From Embleya hyalina (GTDB lineage: Bacteria; Actinomycetota; Actinomycetes; Streptomycetales; Streptomycetaceae), in the NCBI RefSeq assembly GCF_003967355.1, contig NZ_BIFH01000023.1, forward strand, positions 186,001-250,000: a DNA stretch of 64,000 bases. The letters run 5' to 3'. Of this stretch, positions 26,991-36,844 are shown piece by piece. The notes beneath the pieces were generated by a model, which had not been told where the DNA came from, searched no databases, and saw only the letters and a list, made by a program, of their open reading frames with translations. Position numbers and translations under genes: made by a program. Numbering within the stretch: the first letter of the stretch is position 1; the number at the start of each line of letters is the position of its first letter.

Positions 26991-28100
26991 TCAGACGTAG
27001 CGCTCCAGGATCGAGGACTCGGCGAGCCGGGACAGCCCCTCGCGGACGCTGCGGGCCCGGGCCTCGCCCACGCCGTCCACCGCCTGGAGGTCGTCCACGC
27101 TGGCCGCGAGCAGCTTCTGCAGGCCGCCGAAGTGCTCCACGAGCCGCTCGATCACCACCGGTGGGAGCCGGGGGACCTTGGCGAGCAGTCGGTAGCCGCG
27201 CGGGCTGACCGCCGAGTCGAGGACCTCGTGGCCCGAGGTGAAGCCGAGCGCGCGGGCCACCGTCTGCAGGTCGAGCAGATCCGCGTGGGCCAGACCGTCG
27301 AGTTCGTCGAGCACGTCGGCCTCGGTCCGGCCGCGCTTGATCGCGCGCTCCGGCACGTAGTCGCGGGCGACCAGCTTGCGGTCGTCCTCGACACCCGCGA
27401 TCAACTCTTCGAGTTGCAGCGAGAGCAACCGGCCGTCGACCCCCAACTCGGTGACGTAGCCGTCGATCTCGCGGGCGATCAGGCGCACCATCTCCAACCG
27501 CTGGGACACCGCGCACACGTCGCGAACGGTGACCAGATCCTCGATCTCCAGGGCGGACAGCGTGCCCGACACCTCGTCGAGGCGCAGCTTGTAGCGCTCC
27601 AGGGTGGCGAGCGCCTGGTTGGCCCGGGACAGAATCGCCGCCGAGTCCTCCAGGACGTGTCGCCGACCGTTCACGTAGAGCGCGATCAGGCGCATGGACT
27701 GGCTCACCGAGACCACCGGGTAGCCGGTCTGCTTGTTGACCCGCTCGGCGGTGCGGTGCCGGGTGCCGGTCTCCTCCGTCGGGATCGACGGATCCGGGAC
27801 GAGTTGCACGCCCGCCCGGACGATCTTCGTGCACTCGCGGTCGACCACCACCCCGCCGTCGAGCTTGCACAACTCGCGCAGCCGGGTCGCGGAGAACTCG
27901 ACGTCGAGCACGAAGCCGCCGGTGGACAGCGCCTCCACCGTCTTGTCGAAACCCAGCACGATCAGGCCGCCCGTGTTGCCCCGGAGGATGCGCTCCAGGC
28001 CGTCGCGCAGGGCGGTGCCCGGGGCCACGGACTGCAGCGCGGCCCTCACGAGAGCCGCGTCGGCACTCGTGCCCTTGTCGGTCCGGTCATTCGTAGCCAC
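26991..28100 (-). CDS. disA: DNA integrity scanning protein DisA, diadenylate cyclase
   Basis: DisA forms an octamer that makes c-di-AMP from two ATP and binds branched DNA. The 369-residue protein has the DAC domain (about 20-160), with [11 protein letters not shown] where the family motif DGA is expected, and [10 protein letters not shown] (RHR motif). A helical linker follows, then a C-terminal helix-hairpin-helix domain ([27 protein letters not shown]). The Ala to Gly change in DGA is an oddity. The GTG at 28100 has GGGGAG 4 nt upstream; the ATG at 28124 has a poorly placed one. radA lies upstream on the same strand, as in many Gram-positives. Confidence 0.96.
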   Translation of the reverse strand: MATNDRTDKGTSADAALVRAALQSVAPGTALRDGLERILRGNTGGLIVLGFDKTVEALSTGGFVLDVEFSATRLRELCKLDGGVVVDRECTKIVRAGVQLVPDPSIPTEETGTRHRTAERVNKQTGYPVVSVSQSMRLIALYVNGRRHVLEDSAAILSRANQALATLERYKLRLDEVSGTLSALEIEDLVTVRDVCAVSQRLEMVRLIAREIDGYVTELGVDGRLLSLQLEELIAGVEDDRKLVARDYVPERAIKRGRTEADVLDELDGLAHADLLDLQTVARALGFTSGHEVLDSAVSPRGYRLLAKVPRLPPVVIERLVEHFGGLQKLLAASVDDLQAVDGVGEARARSVREGLSRLAESSILERYV

Positions 28101-28450
28101 AGAACTCCCCGTGGTCGTTGCCATCCTCGGCCGGCCATCGGCCGTCACCCGGGCATTTGCTCCGGTATGCACGGCCGGGAGCGCCTCAGGACCTGCGGAC
28201 GACACAGGTCGGCCGCTACGTCGGAAGATCGGTGGAAAAGTCTAGTGCCTCCCGGCCGCCGACCGGTCGCCGCAACCGACTCGAAGCCGTGTTTCGGCAC
28301 GGGTCGTGCGCGCCGCTCCGCGTGTCGAGTATGTCCGAGGCGACACATGGTCACTCCTCGGGGCACCCGGAAAGTTGCCGGACGGCGCCCGGGAACGGGG
28401 CCGGGCGCGCGGGGGAGGGTGTCGCGGGCCGGGTCGGCGGGCCCGGACGA
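28101..28450. other. 350-nt gap between radA and disA
   Basis: No coding frame is convincing. An 8-bp-stem hairpin at 28385-28408 may weakly end radA transcription. About 28200-28240 is a lower-GC patch that could carry a separate disA promoter. I see no recognisable riboswitch. Confidence 0.5.
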
Positions 28451-29842
28451 TCATGTGCGGTCGTCCCGGCGCTCGCGTGCGGAGACCAGGTTGAACGCGC
28501 GCAGCGCCTCGCGGATGTCGGCCACCTCGATCACCTTCATGCCCTTGGGGATCTTGCCGGGATCGGGCGGCACCAGGGCGTGGGTGAAGCCGAGTCGGAA
28601 CGCCTCGGCGAGCCGCCGCTGTACGCCGGTGGTGCGGCGGATCTCGCCCGCGAGGCCGACCTCGCCGACCGCGACCAGCTTGGTCGGCAGCGGGTGGTCG
28701 GCGGCGGCGCCCGCGAGGGCCAGCGCCGCGGCCAGGTCGGCGGCCGGTTCGGTGAGCTTGACGCCGCCGACGGTGGCGGTGTGGATCTCGGTCTTCTCCA
28801 GGCGCACCCCGCCGCGCCGCTCCAGGACCGCGAGCACCATGCCGATCCGGGCCGAGTCCAGGCCCGAGGTGGCCCGTCGCGGGGTGGGGATCTGGGACGG
28901 GGCCACCAGTGCCTGGACCTCGACCACCAGGGGCCGCTTGCCCTCCAGGGTCACCGTGACGCAGGTGCCGGAGACCGGCTCCGCGCGCTGGGTCAGGAAC
29001 AGGCCGCTGGGGTCGGTCAGGCCGGTGATGCCCTCGTCGTGCAGTTCGAAGCAGCCGACCTCGTCGGCGGTGCCGTAGCGGTTCTTGATCGCGCGGACCA
29101 GGCGCAGTCGGGCGTGTCGGTCGCCCTCGAAGTGCAGCACCACGTCGACCAGGTGCTCCAGCAGGCGCGGGCCGGCGATCGAGCCGTCCTTGGTGACGTG
29201 GCCGACCAGCACGGTGGCGATGTTGCGTTCCTTGGCGATCCGGATCAGCGCGCCGGTCACCTCGCGGATCTGCGATACGCCGCCGGGCGCGCCGTCGATC
29301 GCGGGTGAGGCGATGGTCTGCACCGAGTCGACCACCAGGAGCGCGGGCTTGACCGCGTCGACGTGGCTGATCAGCGCGGCGAGGTCGGTCTCGGCGGCGA
29401 GGTAGAGCTCCTCGTCGAGCGCGCCGATCCGGCCCGCGCGCAGGCGGACCTGGGCGGCCGACTCCTCGCCGGTGATGTAGAGGGTGCGGGCGTCCGGCGA
29501 GGCGGACTTGCTCGCCACGTCGAGCAGCAGGGTCGACTTGCCGACGCCGGGCTCGCCCGCGAGCAGTACGACCGCGCCCGGGACCAGGCCGCCGCCGAGC
29601 ACCCGGTCCAACTCGTCGACGCCGGTCGGGCGGAACCGGGCCTGCTGTACGTCGATCCGGCCGATCGGCAGCGCCGCGGTGGTGACCGGTCCGGCGGCGA
29701 TCGAGCGGGCCTTGGGGGCGCCGAACTCCTCGACCGTGCCCCACGCGTGGCACTCGTTGCAGCGGCCGAGCCATTTCGGCCCGGTCCAGCCGCACTCGGT
29801 ACAGCGATACGACGGGCGATCCTTCGTGGTGGTCCTGGCCAT
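28451..29842 (-). CDS. radA: DNA repair protein RadA (Sms)
   Basis: RadA is a RecA-like hexameric helicase that drives branch migration in recombination. The 463-residue protein has the N-terminal C4 zinc finger (CTECGWTGPKWLGRCNECHAW), Walker A GEPGVGKSTLL near residue 95, the RadA-specific KNRYG motif (IKNRYGTADEVG) near 250, and a C-terminal Lon-protease-like domain without the catalytic Ser-Lys pair. TACGGT on the minus strand (29855-29850) lies 7 nt before the ATG, and no ribosome-binding site is present. The mRNA is probably leaderless. Confidence 0.97.
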   Translation of the reverse strand: MARTTTKDRPSYRCTECGWTGPKWLGRCNECHAWGTVEEFGAPKARSIAAGPVTTAALPIGRIDVQQARFRPTGVDELDRVLGGGLVPGAVVLLAGEPGVGKSTLLLDVASKSASPDARTLYITGEESAAQVRLRAGRIGALDEELYLAAETDLAALISHVDAVKPALLVVDSVQTIASPAIDGAPGGVSQIREVTGALIRIAKERNIATVLVGHVTKDGSIAGPRLLEHLVDVVLHFEGDRHARLRLVRAIKNRYGTADEVGCFELHDEGITGLTDPSGLFLTQRAEPVSGTCVTVTLEGKRPLVVEVQALVAPSQIPTPRRATSGLDSARIGMVLAVLERRGGVRLEKTEIHTATVGGVKLTEPAADLAAALALAGAAADHPLPTKLVAVGEVGLAGEIRRTTGVQRRLAEAFRLGFTHALVPPDPGKIPKGMKVIEVADIREALRAFNLVSARERRDDRT

Positions 29843-29975
29843 GCCAGGAACCGTAACGGCCCGCGCCGACAATGGAGGAGCGGTCGGGATCGATCACGGG
29901 CGGAATGTCTTGATCCTGTCACCGGGTGGGCAAAGCGATGGTGGCGGTCGGGCGTTCTGCCTACCGTGTGGCGGC

Positions 29976-31490
29976 ATGGCGGGGGACGGTGCGGTGCGGG
30001 AATCCGGGACGACGGACGAAACGGGCGCGGTGCCCGACGCGGTGGCGTTGTACGACGCCCACGGTGACGCGTTGTTCGGCTTCTGTGTGGCGCTCGGGTA
30101 TCGACCCCGGGTCGCCGAGCGGGTGGTGCGCGAGACGCTGGCGGTCGCGCCGGAGCGGATCCGCGCGTTGCGCGACCCGCGCCGGAGCCGGGCGCTGCTG
30201 TACGCGCTGGTCCGGGTCGTGGCCGAGCGGGCGGCGGTCGAGCGGCCCGGTCCCGGGGTGGTCGAGCAGGTCCTGGCCGCGGGCGGCGCGGGGTGGTCGG
30301 TACCCGATCGACGCCGGTTGGCGCCGCTGGTGCCGTACGCGCTGTGGGCGGTCGACGAGGACGAGCGGATCGCCCTGGACCTGTCGGCGCGGCACCGCCT
30401 GAGCGACGCCGAAGTGGCCGATGTGCTGGGCGTGTCCGAGCGGCGGGCGGCGCGGCTGCTCGCGCGCGGACCGGTCCAGTTCGAGCAGGCGCTCGCGGTG
30501 TACGCGGTGGCCACGCACGCACGGCGGGACTGCCCTGAACTCGCGTTGCTGCTGCCGGACGCGGGGGCCGCGGTCGAGGCGGGGCTGCGACAACCGCTGC
30601 ACCTGCACGTCGACTCCTGCCCGGACTGCGTGGCGCTGCGCCCGGGGCCGGTGGAGGTGCGGGCGCTGCTCGCGGGCGGCGGGTCGGCCAACGCGCCGTA
30701 CGCGATCCGGATGGCGCTGCGCGCGGACGGCTCGGCCGAGCCGGTGGATCCGGTCGAGCGGGGCGGCTTTCCGAAGGGCACGGGTCGGCCGAGGTCGCGG
30801 GTGCCGGTGGTGGCCGCGTGTGCGACGGCCGTCGCGCTGGTGCTCGGCACGGCGGTGCTGTTGCGGCCCGGGGCCGAGCACGACACGCCGATCGCGCTGA
30901 GTACGGCGCCACCCCCGGAGCGGCCGCCGGCGCTGCGTCCGGCCGAGCCGCCGGCCGCCGTCGCGAGTGTGGTCCCGAGTACCGCGCCGGCGCCGTCGAC
31001 GGCGCGGGCGGTGCCGACCTCGGCGCCGAGCACCCGGGCCGCGGCGGCGAAGCCGACCGCGCGGACGAGCCGAAGTGCCAAGCCCTCGACGGGCGGTGCC
31101 GCCTCGGTCGCCGGCGGGCCGGTGACCCTTCCCCGGTCGGGCGGCACCGACGCGGGCAATCCGGCGGCGCCGGGCACCCTGTCCTGGTCCCGCTCGACGG
31201 TGGACCTCGGCGCGGACGGCGCCGCGCAGACCGTCCGGCTCACCGCGACCGGCGGGCCGGTCACCTGGTCGCTGACGATGTCGGAGAACGACTGGCTCAC
31301 GGTGAGTTCCCGCGCCGGCACACTCGCCAACGGGCAGTCGATATCGATCACGATCTCGGCGAATCCGGACAGGGCACCGGCCACCACGTGGGCGGTGTCC
31401 GTTTCGGCGAATCCGACCGGTGTTTCGCTGTCGGTCACCGGAGGACCGCCGTCGCATGGAGGCGCGACGAGTGAATTCCGGCAAAGGTGA
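29976..31490 (+). CDS. Membrane-tethered sigma-like/anti-sigma/BACON protein, copy 1
   Basis: The 504-residue protein combines four parts. The first is an ECF-sigma-like N-terminus: a region-2-like ALYDAHGDALFGFCVALGYRPRVAERVV, then a region-4-like helix-turn-helix LSARHRLSDAEVADVLGVSERRAARLL near residue 130. The second is a zinc anti-sigma motif H-x3-C-x2-C (HVDSCPDC, about 211). The third is one membrane helix (VVAACATAVALVLGTAVLL, about 277). The fourth is an external Pro/Ala linker with a BACON-like beta domain (about 400-490: LSWSRSTVDLGADGAAQTVRLTATGG...WLTVSSRAG). TACCGT lies 8 nt before the ATG, so the mRNA may be leaderless. The sigma part is divergent and may no longer bind polymerase. 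A paralogue follows directly. Confidence 0.82.
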   Translation: MAGDGAVRESGTTDETGAVPDAVALYDAHGDALFGFCVALGYRPRVAERVVRETLAVAPERIRALRDPRRSRALLYALVRVVAERAAVERPGPGVVEQVLAAGGAGWSVPDRRRLAPLVPYALWAVDEDERIALDLSARHRLSDAEVADVLGVSERRAARLLARGPVQFEQALAVYAVATHARRDCPELALLLPDAGAAVEAGLRQPLHLHVDSCPDCVALRPGPVEVRALLAGGGSANAPYAIRMALRADGSAEPVDPVERGGFPKGTGRPRSRVPVVAACATAVALVLGTAVLLRPGAEHDTPIALSTAPPPERPPALRPAEPPAAVASVVPSTAPAPSTARAVPTSAPSTRAAAAKPTARTSRSAKPSTGGAASVAGGPVTLPRSGGTDAGNPAAPGTLSWSRSTVDLGADGAAQTVRLTATGGPVTWSLTMSENDWLTVSSRAGTLANGQSISITISANPDRAPATTWAVSVSANPTGVSLSVTGGPPSHGGATSEFRQR

Positions 31491-31587
31491 CGGATATTCA
31501 CTCGAAAGTATGATTGTCGACCTCGAAAGGCGTATGAAAGTGCAAATCGCCTGAGTCGGGGGCGCTCCGCCACCTACGTTCACGAAC

Positions 31588-33210
31588 GTGACGGATTCGG
31601 TAACCGGCCGGGCATCGGCCCCCGCCGCGGTGCTTTCGTGGGGACGCGCCGCCTACGACGCCTACGCCGAAGGGCTCTACACCTACTGCCTGTCGGTGCT
31701 GCGCGATCATCGGGCGGCCGCGGAATCCCTCCGCAGCACGTTCGTGCTCGCCGACCGTCACATCGGCCGACTGCCGGACCTGGATCTGCTCAAACCGTGG
31801 TTGTACGCGCTCGCCCGCTACGAGTGCCTGGTGCGCCTCGACGCCCACGTGCGGGTCGGGGCCGGGCCCGCCCGGCCCGAGGACGTACGGGTGGTGTGGG
31901 CGCACGAGCGCAGCCTGCCGCCGCTGGCGGGCGACGCCGACGAGCCGATCGACCTGTTCCCCGGCACCGAGGCCGGGCGCGCCCCCGGCCCGCGCGGCGA
32001 CCTGGACGAACTCGCCTGGCCCGACGCGGTGGGACTGGCGCCGGAGCGGCGCGAGGCGCTGGAGTTGTCGGCGCGGCACGGGCTCGATCCGCGCGGCCTG
32101 GCCGCCGTGCTCGGCTGTGACGAGCAGCACGCCCGCAGCCTGCTCCTGTGCGCCGGGCGCGAGGTGGACCGGACCCGGGCGGCGGTCGCGGGCGCCGAGG
32201 CCTCGCACGGCTGCCCGGAGGGCCAGGAGTTGGCCACCGGGCGGCTCACCTCGGCACTGCGCGAACGATTGATCACACACGTCGAGACGTGTCGGCGGTG
32301 CGGGCCGCACGTGCGCCGCGCGGCGACCCTGCTCGCGCCGACCACGGGCGCCGCGGCGGTGCCGGTCGGGCTCGCGCTGGTCGCCCCGCCCGCGGCGCTG
32401 CGGATCGAGGTGCTGGGCGAGGTGGGCAAGGGCCGCTCCGCCCAGCGGCCGCCGGAGATCGCCCGCCGGGTCGCCGAGTTCGACCGGGCCGGCTTCCCGG
32501 TCTTTCCGGCCCGGGTGGTCGAGCGCGGCAATCGCCGCCGGGCCACGGTGATCGCGGCGGTCGTGGTGGCCGCCGTGGTGGCCGCGCCCGCGCTGGCCCT
32601 GTGGCAGGCCTCCGGCGGGTCCGCCGCCGGGCCGACCGTCAGGGTGGTCACCATCGCGTCGGCGCACGTGGACACCGCCGACGGGACCGTGTCGAACGGG
32701 CCCGCGGAACCGACGGCCTCCCCGGCCGCGACCGCCGTGCGCCCCGGTGTCGGCGGCCCGTCGCACGGACACGGCTCGGCACCGGCCGCCGTCGCGCCGC
32801 CCGTACCGCCGCCGGACCGGATCGCGCCGGGCGTCGTGTTCGTGCCGCCCGGCGACCCCGCCCCCGTCCCGCCGCTGGTCACGGCCACCCACACCGGGGA
32901 TCGCACCGTGATCACGCTGCGCAACGTCGGCGCGGTCCCGGTCGACTGGCAGGCCCGGACCGGGGCGGCCTGGCTGCGCCCCAGCCGACCCCGCGGCACG
33001 CTCGCGCCGGGGCAGGAGGACACCGTCACGATCTCGGTCGTCGCCGGGAAGGCGCCCCGGGGCTCGTGGTCGGCCAGGGTGATGATCGATCCGGGCGGCA
33101 CCGTGGTCACCATCGAGGGCAGCACCGGCGATCCGACCACGTCGGGCCCGCCGCCGACCGGCACGCCCACGAGCACGCCGCCGTCGCGCGGCCCGAGTGC
33201 CGGCGGCTGA
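31588..33210 (+). CDS. Membrane-tethered sigma-like/anti-sigma/BACON protein, copy 2
   Basis: This 540-residue paralogue of the preceding gene has the same order. A region-2-like start is YDAYAEGLYTYCLSVLRDHRAAAESLRSTFVLADRHI. A region-4-like LSARHGLDPRGLAAVLGCDEQHARSLL lies near residue 165. The zinc motif HVETCRRC is near 230, a membrane helix (VIAAVVVAAVVAAPALAL) near 320, and an external Pro-rich stalk carries a BACON-like domain (about 430-510: VITLRNVGAVPVDWQARTGAAWLRPSRPRGTLAPGQEDTVTISV). TACGTT ends 7 nt before the GTG, so it has its own leaderless promoter. A role as cell-surface sensors that carry their own sigma and anti-sigma parts is inferred. Confidence 0.82.
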   Translation: MTDSVTGRASAPAAVLSWGRAAYDAYAEGLYTYCLSVLRDHRAAAESLRSTFVLADRHIGRLPDLDLLKPWLYALARYECLVRLDAHVRVGAGPARPEDVRVVWAHERSLPPLAGDADEPIDLFPGTEAGRAPGPRGDLDELAWPDAVGLAPERREALELSARHGLDPRGLAAVLGCDEQHARSLLLCAGREVDRTRAAVAGAEASHGCPEGQELATGRLTSALRERLITHVETCRRCGPHVRRAATLLAPTTGAAAVPVGLALVAPPAALRIEVLGEVGKGRSAQRPPEIARRVAEFDRAGFPVFPARVVERGNRRRATVIAAVVVAAVVAAPALALWQASGGSAAGPTVRVVTIASAHVDTADGTVSNGPAEPTASPAATAVRPGVGGPSHGHGSAPAAVAPPVPPPDRIAPGVVFVPPGDPAPVPPLVTATHTGDRTVITLRNVGAVPVDWQARTGAAWLRPSRPRGTLAPGQEDTVTISVVAGKAPRGSWSARVMIDPGGTVVTIEGSTGDPTTSGPPPTGTPTSTPPSRGPSAGG

Positions 33211-33243
33211 GCCGGGCCCGGACCGGGCCCGGCTCCACCCCGG

Positions 33244-33987
33244 TCAGCCGACCGGATCCGCCGGGTGCGGGGCGATCGGCCGACCGCCGGCCAGCCGGGC
33301 CCGGCACGCCTCGACCAGGACCGCGTAGGCCGCCTCGCCCATCAGCTCGCGCAACTCCGGCCCGTAGGACTCGTACACCGGCTCGCCCGCGCCGTGCGCC
33401 TCGGTGCTCCCGGTGCACCACCAGTGCAGGTCGTGGCCGCCCGGGCCCCAGCCCCGGCGGTCGTACTCGCCGATCGTCACCATCAACACGCGCGTCTCGT
33501 CCGGGCGGTCGATCCAGTCGTAGGTCCGCCGCACCGGCAGTTGCCAGCACACGTCCGGCTTGGTCTCCAGCGGATGCACGCCCTCGCGCAGCGCGAGCGC
33601 GTGCAGCGAGCACCCGACGCCGCCGGCGAAGCCGGGCCGGTTCAGGAACACGCACGCGCCGTCGACCAGCCGGGTGCGCTTGTCGCCGTCCTCGAACTCG
33701 CTGACCCCCTCTCGGGCGGCCAGGTCGTGGAACTGCCAGGTCTGCGGGGTCAGCCGTTCGGCCCAGGCCAGCACCCGCTTCTCGTCGTCCTCGTCCGACC
33801 AGTGCGCGCCCAGCGAACAACACCCGTCGGGCGACCGCCCGGCCACCACGCCGTGGCAGCCGGCACCGAAGATGCACTGCCATCGCGAGGTCAACCAGGT
33901 CAGATCGCAGCGGAACAGCTGATCGGCGTCGTCGGGGTCGGGGAACTCGAACCAAGCACGGGGAAAATCCAGGTCTACCTCAGGCAC
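33244..33987 (-). CDS. Cysteine-rich conserved actinobacterial protein, possibly YkgJ-like metal binding
   Basis: The 247-residue cytosolic protein has many conserved-looking cysteines: [56 protein letters not shown]. The arrangement C...CC...C-x-FL...C[10 protein letters not shown]...C recalls YkgJ/DUF3109 zinc- or iron-chelating proteins. The C-terminal part ([28 protein letters not shown]) is a distinct segment. The function is unknown. The GTG start has TACGCT 6 nt upstream, so the mRNA may be leaderless. It is convergent with the sigma/BACON gene and divergent from the exopolyphosphatase-like gene. Confidence 0.78.
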   Translation of the reverse strand: MPEVDLDFPRAWFEFPDPDDADQLFRCDLTWLTSRWQCIFGAGCHGVVAGRSPDGCCSLGAHWSDEDDEKRVLAWAERLTPQTWQFHDLAAREGVSEFEDGDKRTRLVDGACVFLNRPGFAGGVGCSLHALALREGVHPLETKPDVCWQLPVRRTYDWIDRPDETRVLMVTIGEYDRRGWGPGGHDLHWWCTGSTEAHGAGEPVYESYGPELRELMGEAAYAVLVEACRARLAGGRPIAPHPADPVG

Positions 33988-34080
33988 GTCACCAGCGTAG
34001 AGCGCCGGGTGGGATGTCCGGTTCGGCAAAGGCGTGGCAAGCGAGGGAACGCCCCCGCTCGCGCGCCCGGGTCGACGGAT

Positions 34081-34086
34081 TACCTT
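34081..34086 (+). promoter_or_regulatory. -10 box of leaderless ppx/gppA-like gene
   Basis: TACCTT ends 7 nt before the ATG at 34094 and no ribosome-binding site is visible. Confidence 0.45.
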
Positions 34087-34093
34087 CGACACC

Positions 34094-35020
34094 ATGCGAC
34101 TCGGTGTTCTCGACGTGGGATCGAATACGGTCCACCTGCTCGTGGTCGACGCCCATCAGGGTGCTCGGCCCCTTCCCGCGTACTCGCACAAGCGTGATCT
34201 GCGCCTGGCCGAGCTGCTGGAGCCGGACGGGAGCATCGCCCCGCACGGGATAGATCTGCTGGTCCGCACGATGGCGGCGGCGCTCGAGGTGGCCGAGGAC
34301 AAGGGCGTCGAGGACCTGCTGCCGTTCGCCACCTCGGCGGTGCGCGAGGCGGCCAACTCCGAGGCGGTGCTCGACCGGGTGCGGCGCGAGACCGGGGTGG
34401 ACCTCCAGGTGCTCACCGGCGCCGACGAGGCCCGGCTGACCTTCCTGGCGGTGCGCCGCTGGTTCGGCTGGTCCTCCGGTCGGCTGCTCGTCCTGGACAT
34501 CGGCGGCGGCTCGCTGGAGATCGCGGCGGGCGTGGACGAGGAGCCGGACGCGGCCGCCTCGCTGCCGCTGGGCGCGGGCCGGCTGACCCGGAACTGGCTG
34601 CACACCGACCCGCCCACGGCGGACGAGGTGCGGGTGCTGCGCAAGCACGTGCGCGCCGAGATCGCCCGCACGGTCGCCGAGTTCAGCCGACTCGGCCGAC
34701 CCGACCACGTGGTGGCCACGTCCAAGACGTTCAAGCAGCTCGCCCGGATCGCCGGCGCGCCGTCCTCGGGGGAGGGCCCGTACGTCAAACGCTCGCTGAG
34801 CCGGGCCGGGCTGGCCGACTGGCTGCCCCGACTGGCGACGATGACCGCGACCGAGCGGGCCGCGCTGCCGGGGGTGTCGGTGGGACGCGCGCCGCAGTTG
34901 GTGGCGGGCGCCATAGTGGCCGACGCCGCGTTGGACCTGTTCGACGTGAACACGTTGGAGATCTGTCCGTGGGCGCTGCGGGAGGGGATCATCCTGCGCC
35001 GGCTGGACTGGATGGACTGA
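34094..35020 (+). CDS. Ppx/GppA-family phosphatase
   Basis: The 308-residue ASKHA-fold protein degrades polyphosphate or pppGpp. It has the first phosphate loop [15 protein letters not shown] at the N-terminus, [12 protein letters not shown] near 75, the catalytic Glu region in GADEARLTF, and the second phosphate loop [12 protein letters not shown] near 135. It lacks the C-terminal HD-like domain of E. coli Ppx, as do the short actinobacterial enzymes (Rv0496 type). It starts the block that in mycobacteria runs Rv0496-Rv0512. Confidence 0.93.
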   Translation: MRLGVLDVGSNTVHLLVVDAHQGARPLPAYSHKRDLRLAELLEPDGSIAPHGIDLLVRTMAAALEVAEDKGVEDLLPFATSAVREAANSEAVLDRVRRETGVDLQVLTGADEARLTFLAVRRWFGWSSGRLLVLDIGGGSLEIAAGVDEEPDAAASLPLGAGRLTRNWLHTDPPTADEVRVLRKHVRAEIARTVAEFSRLGRPDHVVATSKTFKQLARIAGAPSSGEGPYVKRSLSRAGLADWLPRLATMTATERAALPGVSVGRAPQLVAGAIVADAALDLFDVNTLEICPWALREGIILRRLDWMD

Positions 35021-35181
35021 CGCCCGCCGGCGGCGACGCGTCGGGCCGGGACGAATCGGGTCGATCGGGGCCGAGGGGGTCGAGCCGGACGGGGCGTCGG
35101 GTGGCGATTCGGTTCGGATCGGACGCGCCGATGCGGCGGGACGAGGTCGATACGGCGGTCGATGGTTCTACGCTGGGCGAC

Positions 35182-36066
35182 GTGGCCGACCACGACATAC
35201 TCACGGGTACGGGGTCCGACCCGTCCGCGGCGCGCGTGCCGGACGCGGTGCTGCGGGTGCCCGACGCCAAGATCGCCCTGTCCACCGCCTCCGTGTACCC
35301 CGAGTCCACCGCGGACGGTTTCGAGATCGCGGCCCGGCTCGGCTACGACGGCGTCGAGGTGATGGTCTCGACCGATCCGGTCAGCCAGGACATCGAGGCG
35401 CTGCGCCGGTTGTCCGACCACCACGCGATGCCGATCCTGTCCGTGCACGCGCCCTGTCTGCTGATCACCCAGCGGGTGTGGGGCACCGACCCGTGGGCCA
35501 AGCTGGTGCGCGCGCGGGACGCGGCCGTGCGGCTGGGCGCGCGCACGGTCGTGGTGCATCCGCCGTTTCGGTGGCAGCGCAGCTACGCCCGCGACTTCGT
35601 GCGCGGGATCGAGCGCATGGCCGGCGAGACCGACGTGCTGTTCGCGGTGGAGAACATGTTCCCGCTGCGCTACCGGGACAAGGAGGTCGCGGCGTACGCG
35701 CCGGACTGGGACCCCTCCGACGAGGACTACCGGTACTTCACCCTCGACCTGTCGCACACCGCCACCTCGCGCTCGGACGCGCTGGCCATGCTGGCCCGGA
35801 TGGGCGACCGGCTCGGGCACGTACACCTGGCCGACGGCAGCGGCTCGCTCAAGGACGAGCACCTGGTGCCCGGACGCGGCACCCAGCCGTGCGCGGAACT
35901 CCTGGAGCACCTGGCCCGCACCTCGTTCGCCGGCGCGGTCGTGCTCGAGGTGAACACCCGCCGGTGCGGCAACCGCGCCGAGCGCGAGGCCGACCTCGCC
36001 GAGGCGCTGGCGTACACCCGGCTGCACCTGGCGGCCGAGGCCGGGGCGGAGCGCCGGCATGGCTGA
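35182..36066 (+). CDS. Sugar phosphate isomerase/epimerase-family TIM-barrel protein
   Basis: The 294-residue protein has a xylose-isomerase-like/AP-endonuclease-2 barrel. Metal-site segments include [50 protein letters not shown] and [10 protein letters not shown]. The substrate is unknown; the mycobacterial relative is Rv0498. TACGCT ends 7 nt before the GTG at 35182, which supports this start over the ATG at 35131. The stop overlaps the TetR start by 8 nt, so the two are co-translated. Confidence 0.9.
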   Translation: MADHDILTGTGSDPSAARVPDAVLRVPDAKIALSTASVYPESTADGFEIAARLGYDGVEVMVSTDPVSQDIEALRRLSDHHAMPILSVHAPCLLITQRVWGTDPWAKLVRARDAAVRLGARTVVVHPPFRWQRSYARDFVRGIERMAGETDVLFAVENMFPLRYRDKEVAAYAPDWDPSDEDYRYFTLDLSHTATSRSDALAMLARMGDRLGHVHLADGSGSLKDEHLVPGRGTQPCAELLEHLARTSFAGAVVLEVNTRRCGNRAEREADLAEALAYTRLHLAAEAGAERRHG

Positions 36067-36688
36067 CCCGAAGACCGCCGCCGACGCGCCCGGCGCCCGG
36101 CGGCGCGGTCCGGGCCGGCCGCCCGGGCGGCGCGGGGACGCCTCGCGGACCCGGAACGGGATCCTGGAGGCGGCCCGCGCCGAGTTCGCCGCGCGCGGCT
36201 ACGCGGGCGCGTCGGTCCGGGCGATCGCCCGGGGCGCCGGGGTGGATCCCGCCCTCGTGCACCACTACTTCGGCTCCAAGGACCGGGTGTTCATCGCGGC
36301 CATGGACCTGCCGATCGATCCCGAGACGCTGGTCACGACGGCGTTCGCCCAGGGTGTCGGGCACGCGGGGGAGCGACTGGCCGAGACGTTCGTGCGGTTG
36401 TGGGAGCACCCGGACACCGGCACCCGGCTGCTGGCCATCATGCGCACCGCGGTGCTGGACGGGGGCGACCCGGCCTTTCGCGAGTTCGTCGGCGCCGAAT
36501 TGACCGCGCGCCTGGCCGAGGGCATCGGCGGCCCGGACGCGGCGCTGCGCGCGAACCTGTGCGTGAGCCAACTCCTGGGCGTCGCGCTGACCCGCTACGT
36601 GCTGCGCCTGGAGCCGATCGCCTCGACGCCGGGCGCCGAGATCGCCCGCAGGCTCGCGCCGATCCTCCAGCGCCACCTGAACGGTTGA
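36059..36688 (+). CDS. TetR-family regulator
   Basis: The 209-residue protein has a long basic N-terminal arm ([15 protein letters not shown]-hook-like). The TetR helix-turn-helix is [48 protein letters not shown], and the C-terminal domain resembles TetR_C_17. It is translationally coupled to the TIM-barrel gene, an arrangement also seen in related genomes. The target genes are unknown; ilvD follows on the same strand after 156 nt. Confidence 0.9.
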   Translation: MADPKTAADAPGARRRGPGRPPGRRGDASRTRNGILEAARAEFAARGYAGASVRAIARGAGVDPALVHHYFGSKDRVFIAAMDLPIDPETLVTTAFAQGVGHAGERLAETFVRLWEHPDTGTRLLAIMRTAVLDGGDPAFREFVGAELTARLAEGIGGPDAALRANLCVSQLLGVALTRYVLRLEPIASTPGAEIARRLAPILQRHLNG

Positions 36689-36844
36689 CCGACTCTCGCG
36701 CCCGCTGCCCGCACGGCGCCCGGGCCCCCGGCGCGCGGGCCCGCCGACGGTCGCATCGTGGACGGCCGCGCCGTCGATCGCGGTCGCGGACGTAAGCTCG
36801 AAAGCACCCGGATCCACCGGTGAATTGCTGAGAGGGTGTGTGCA

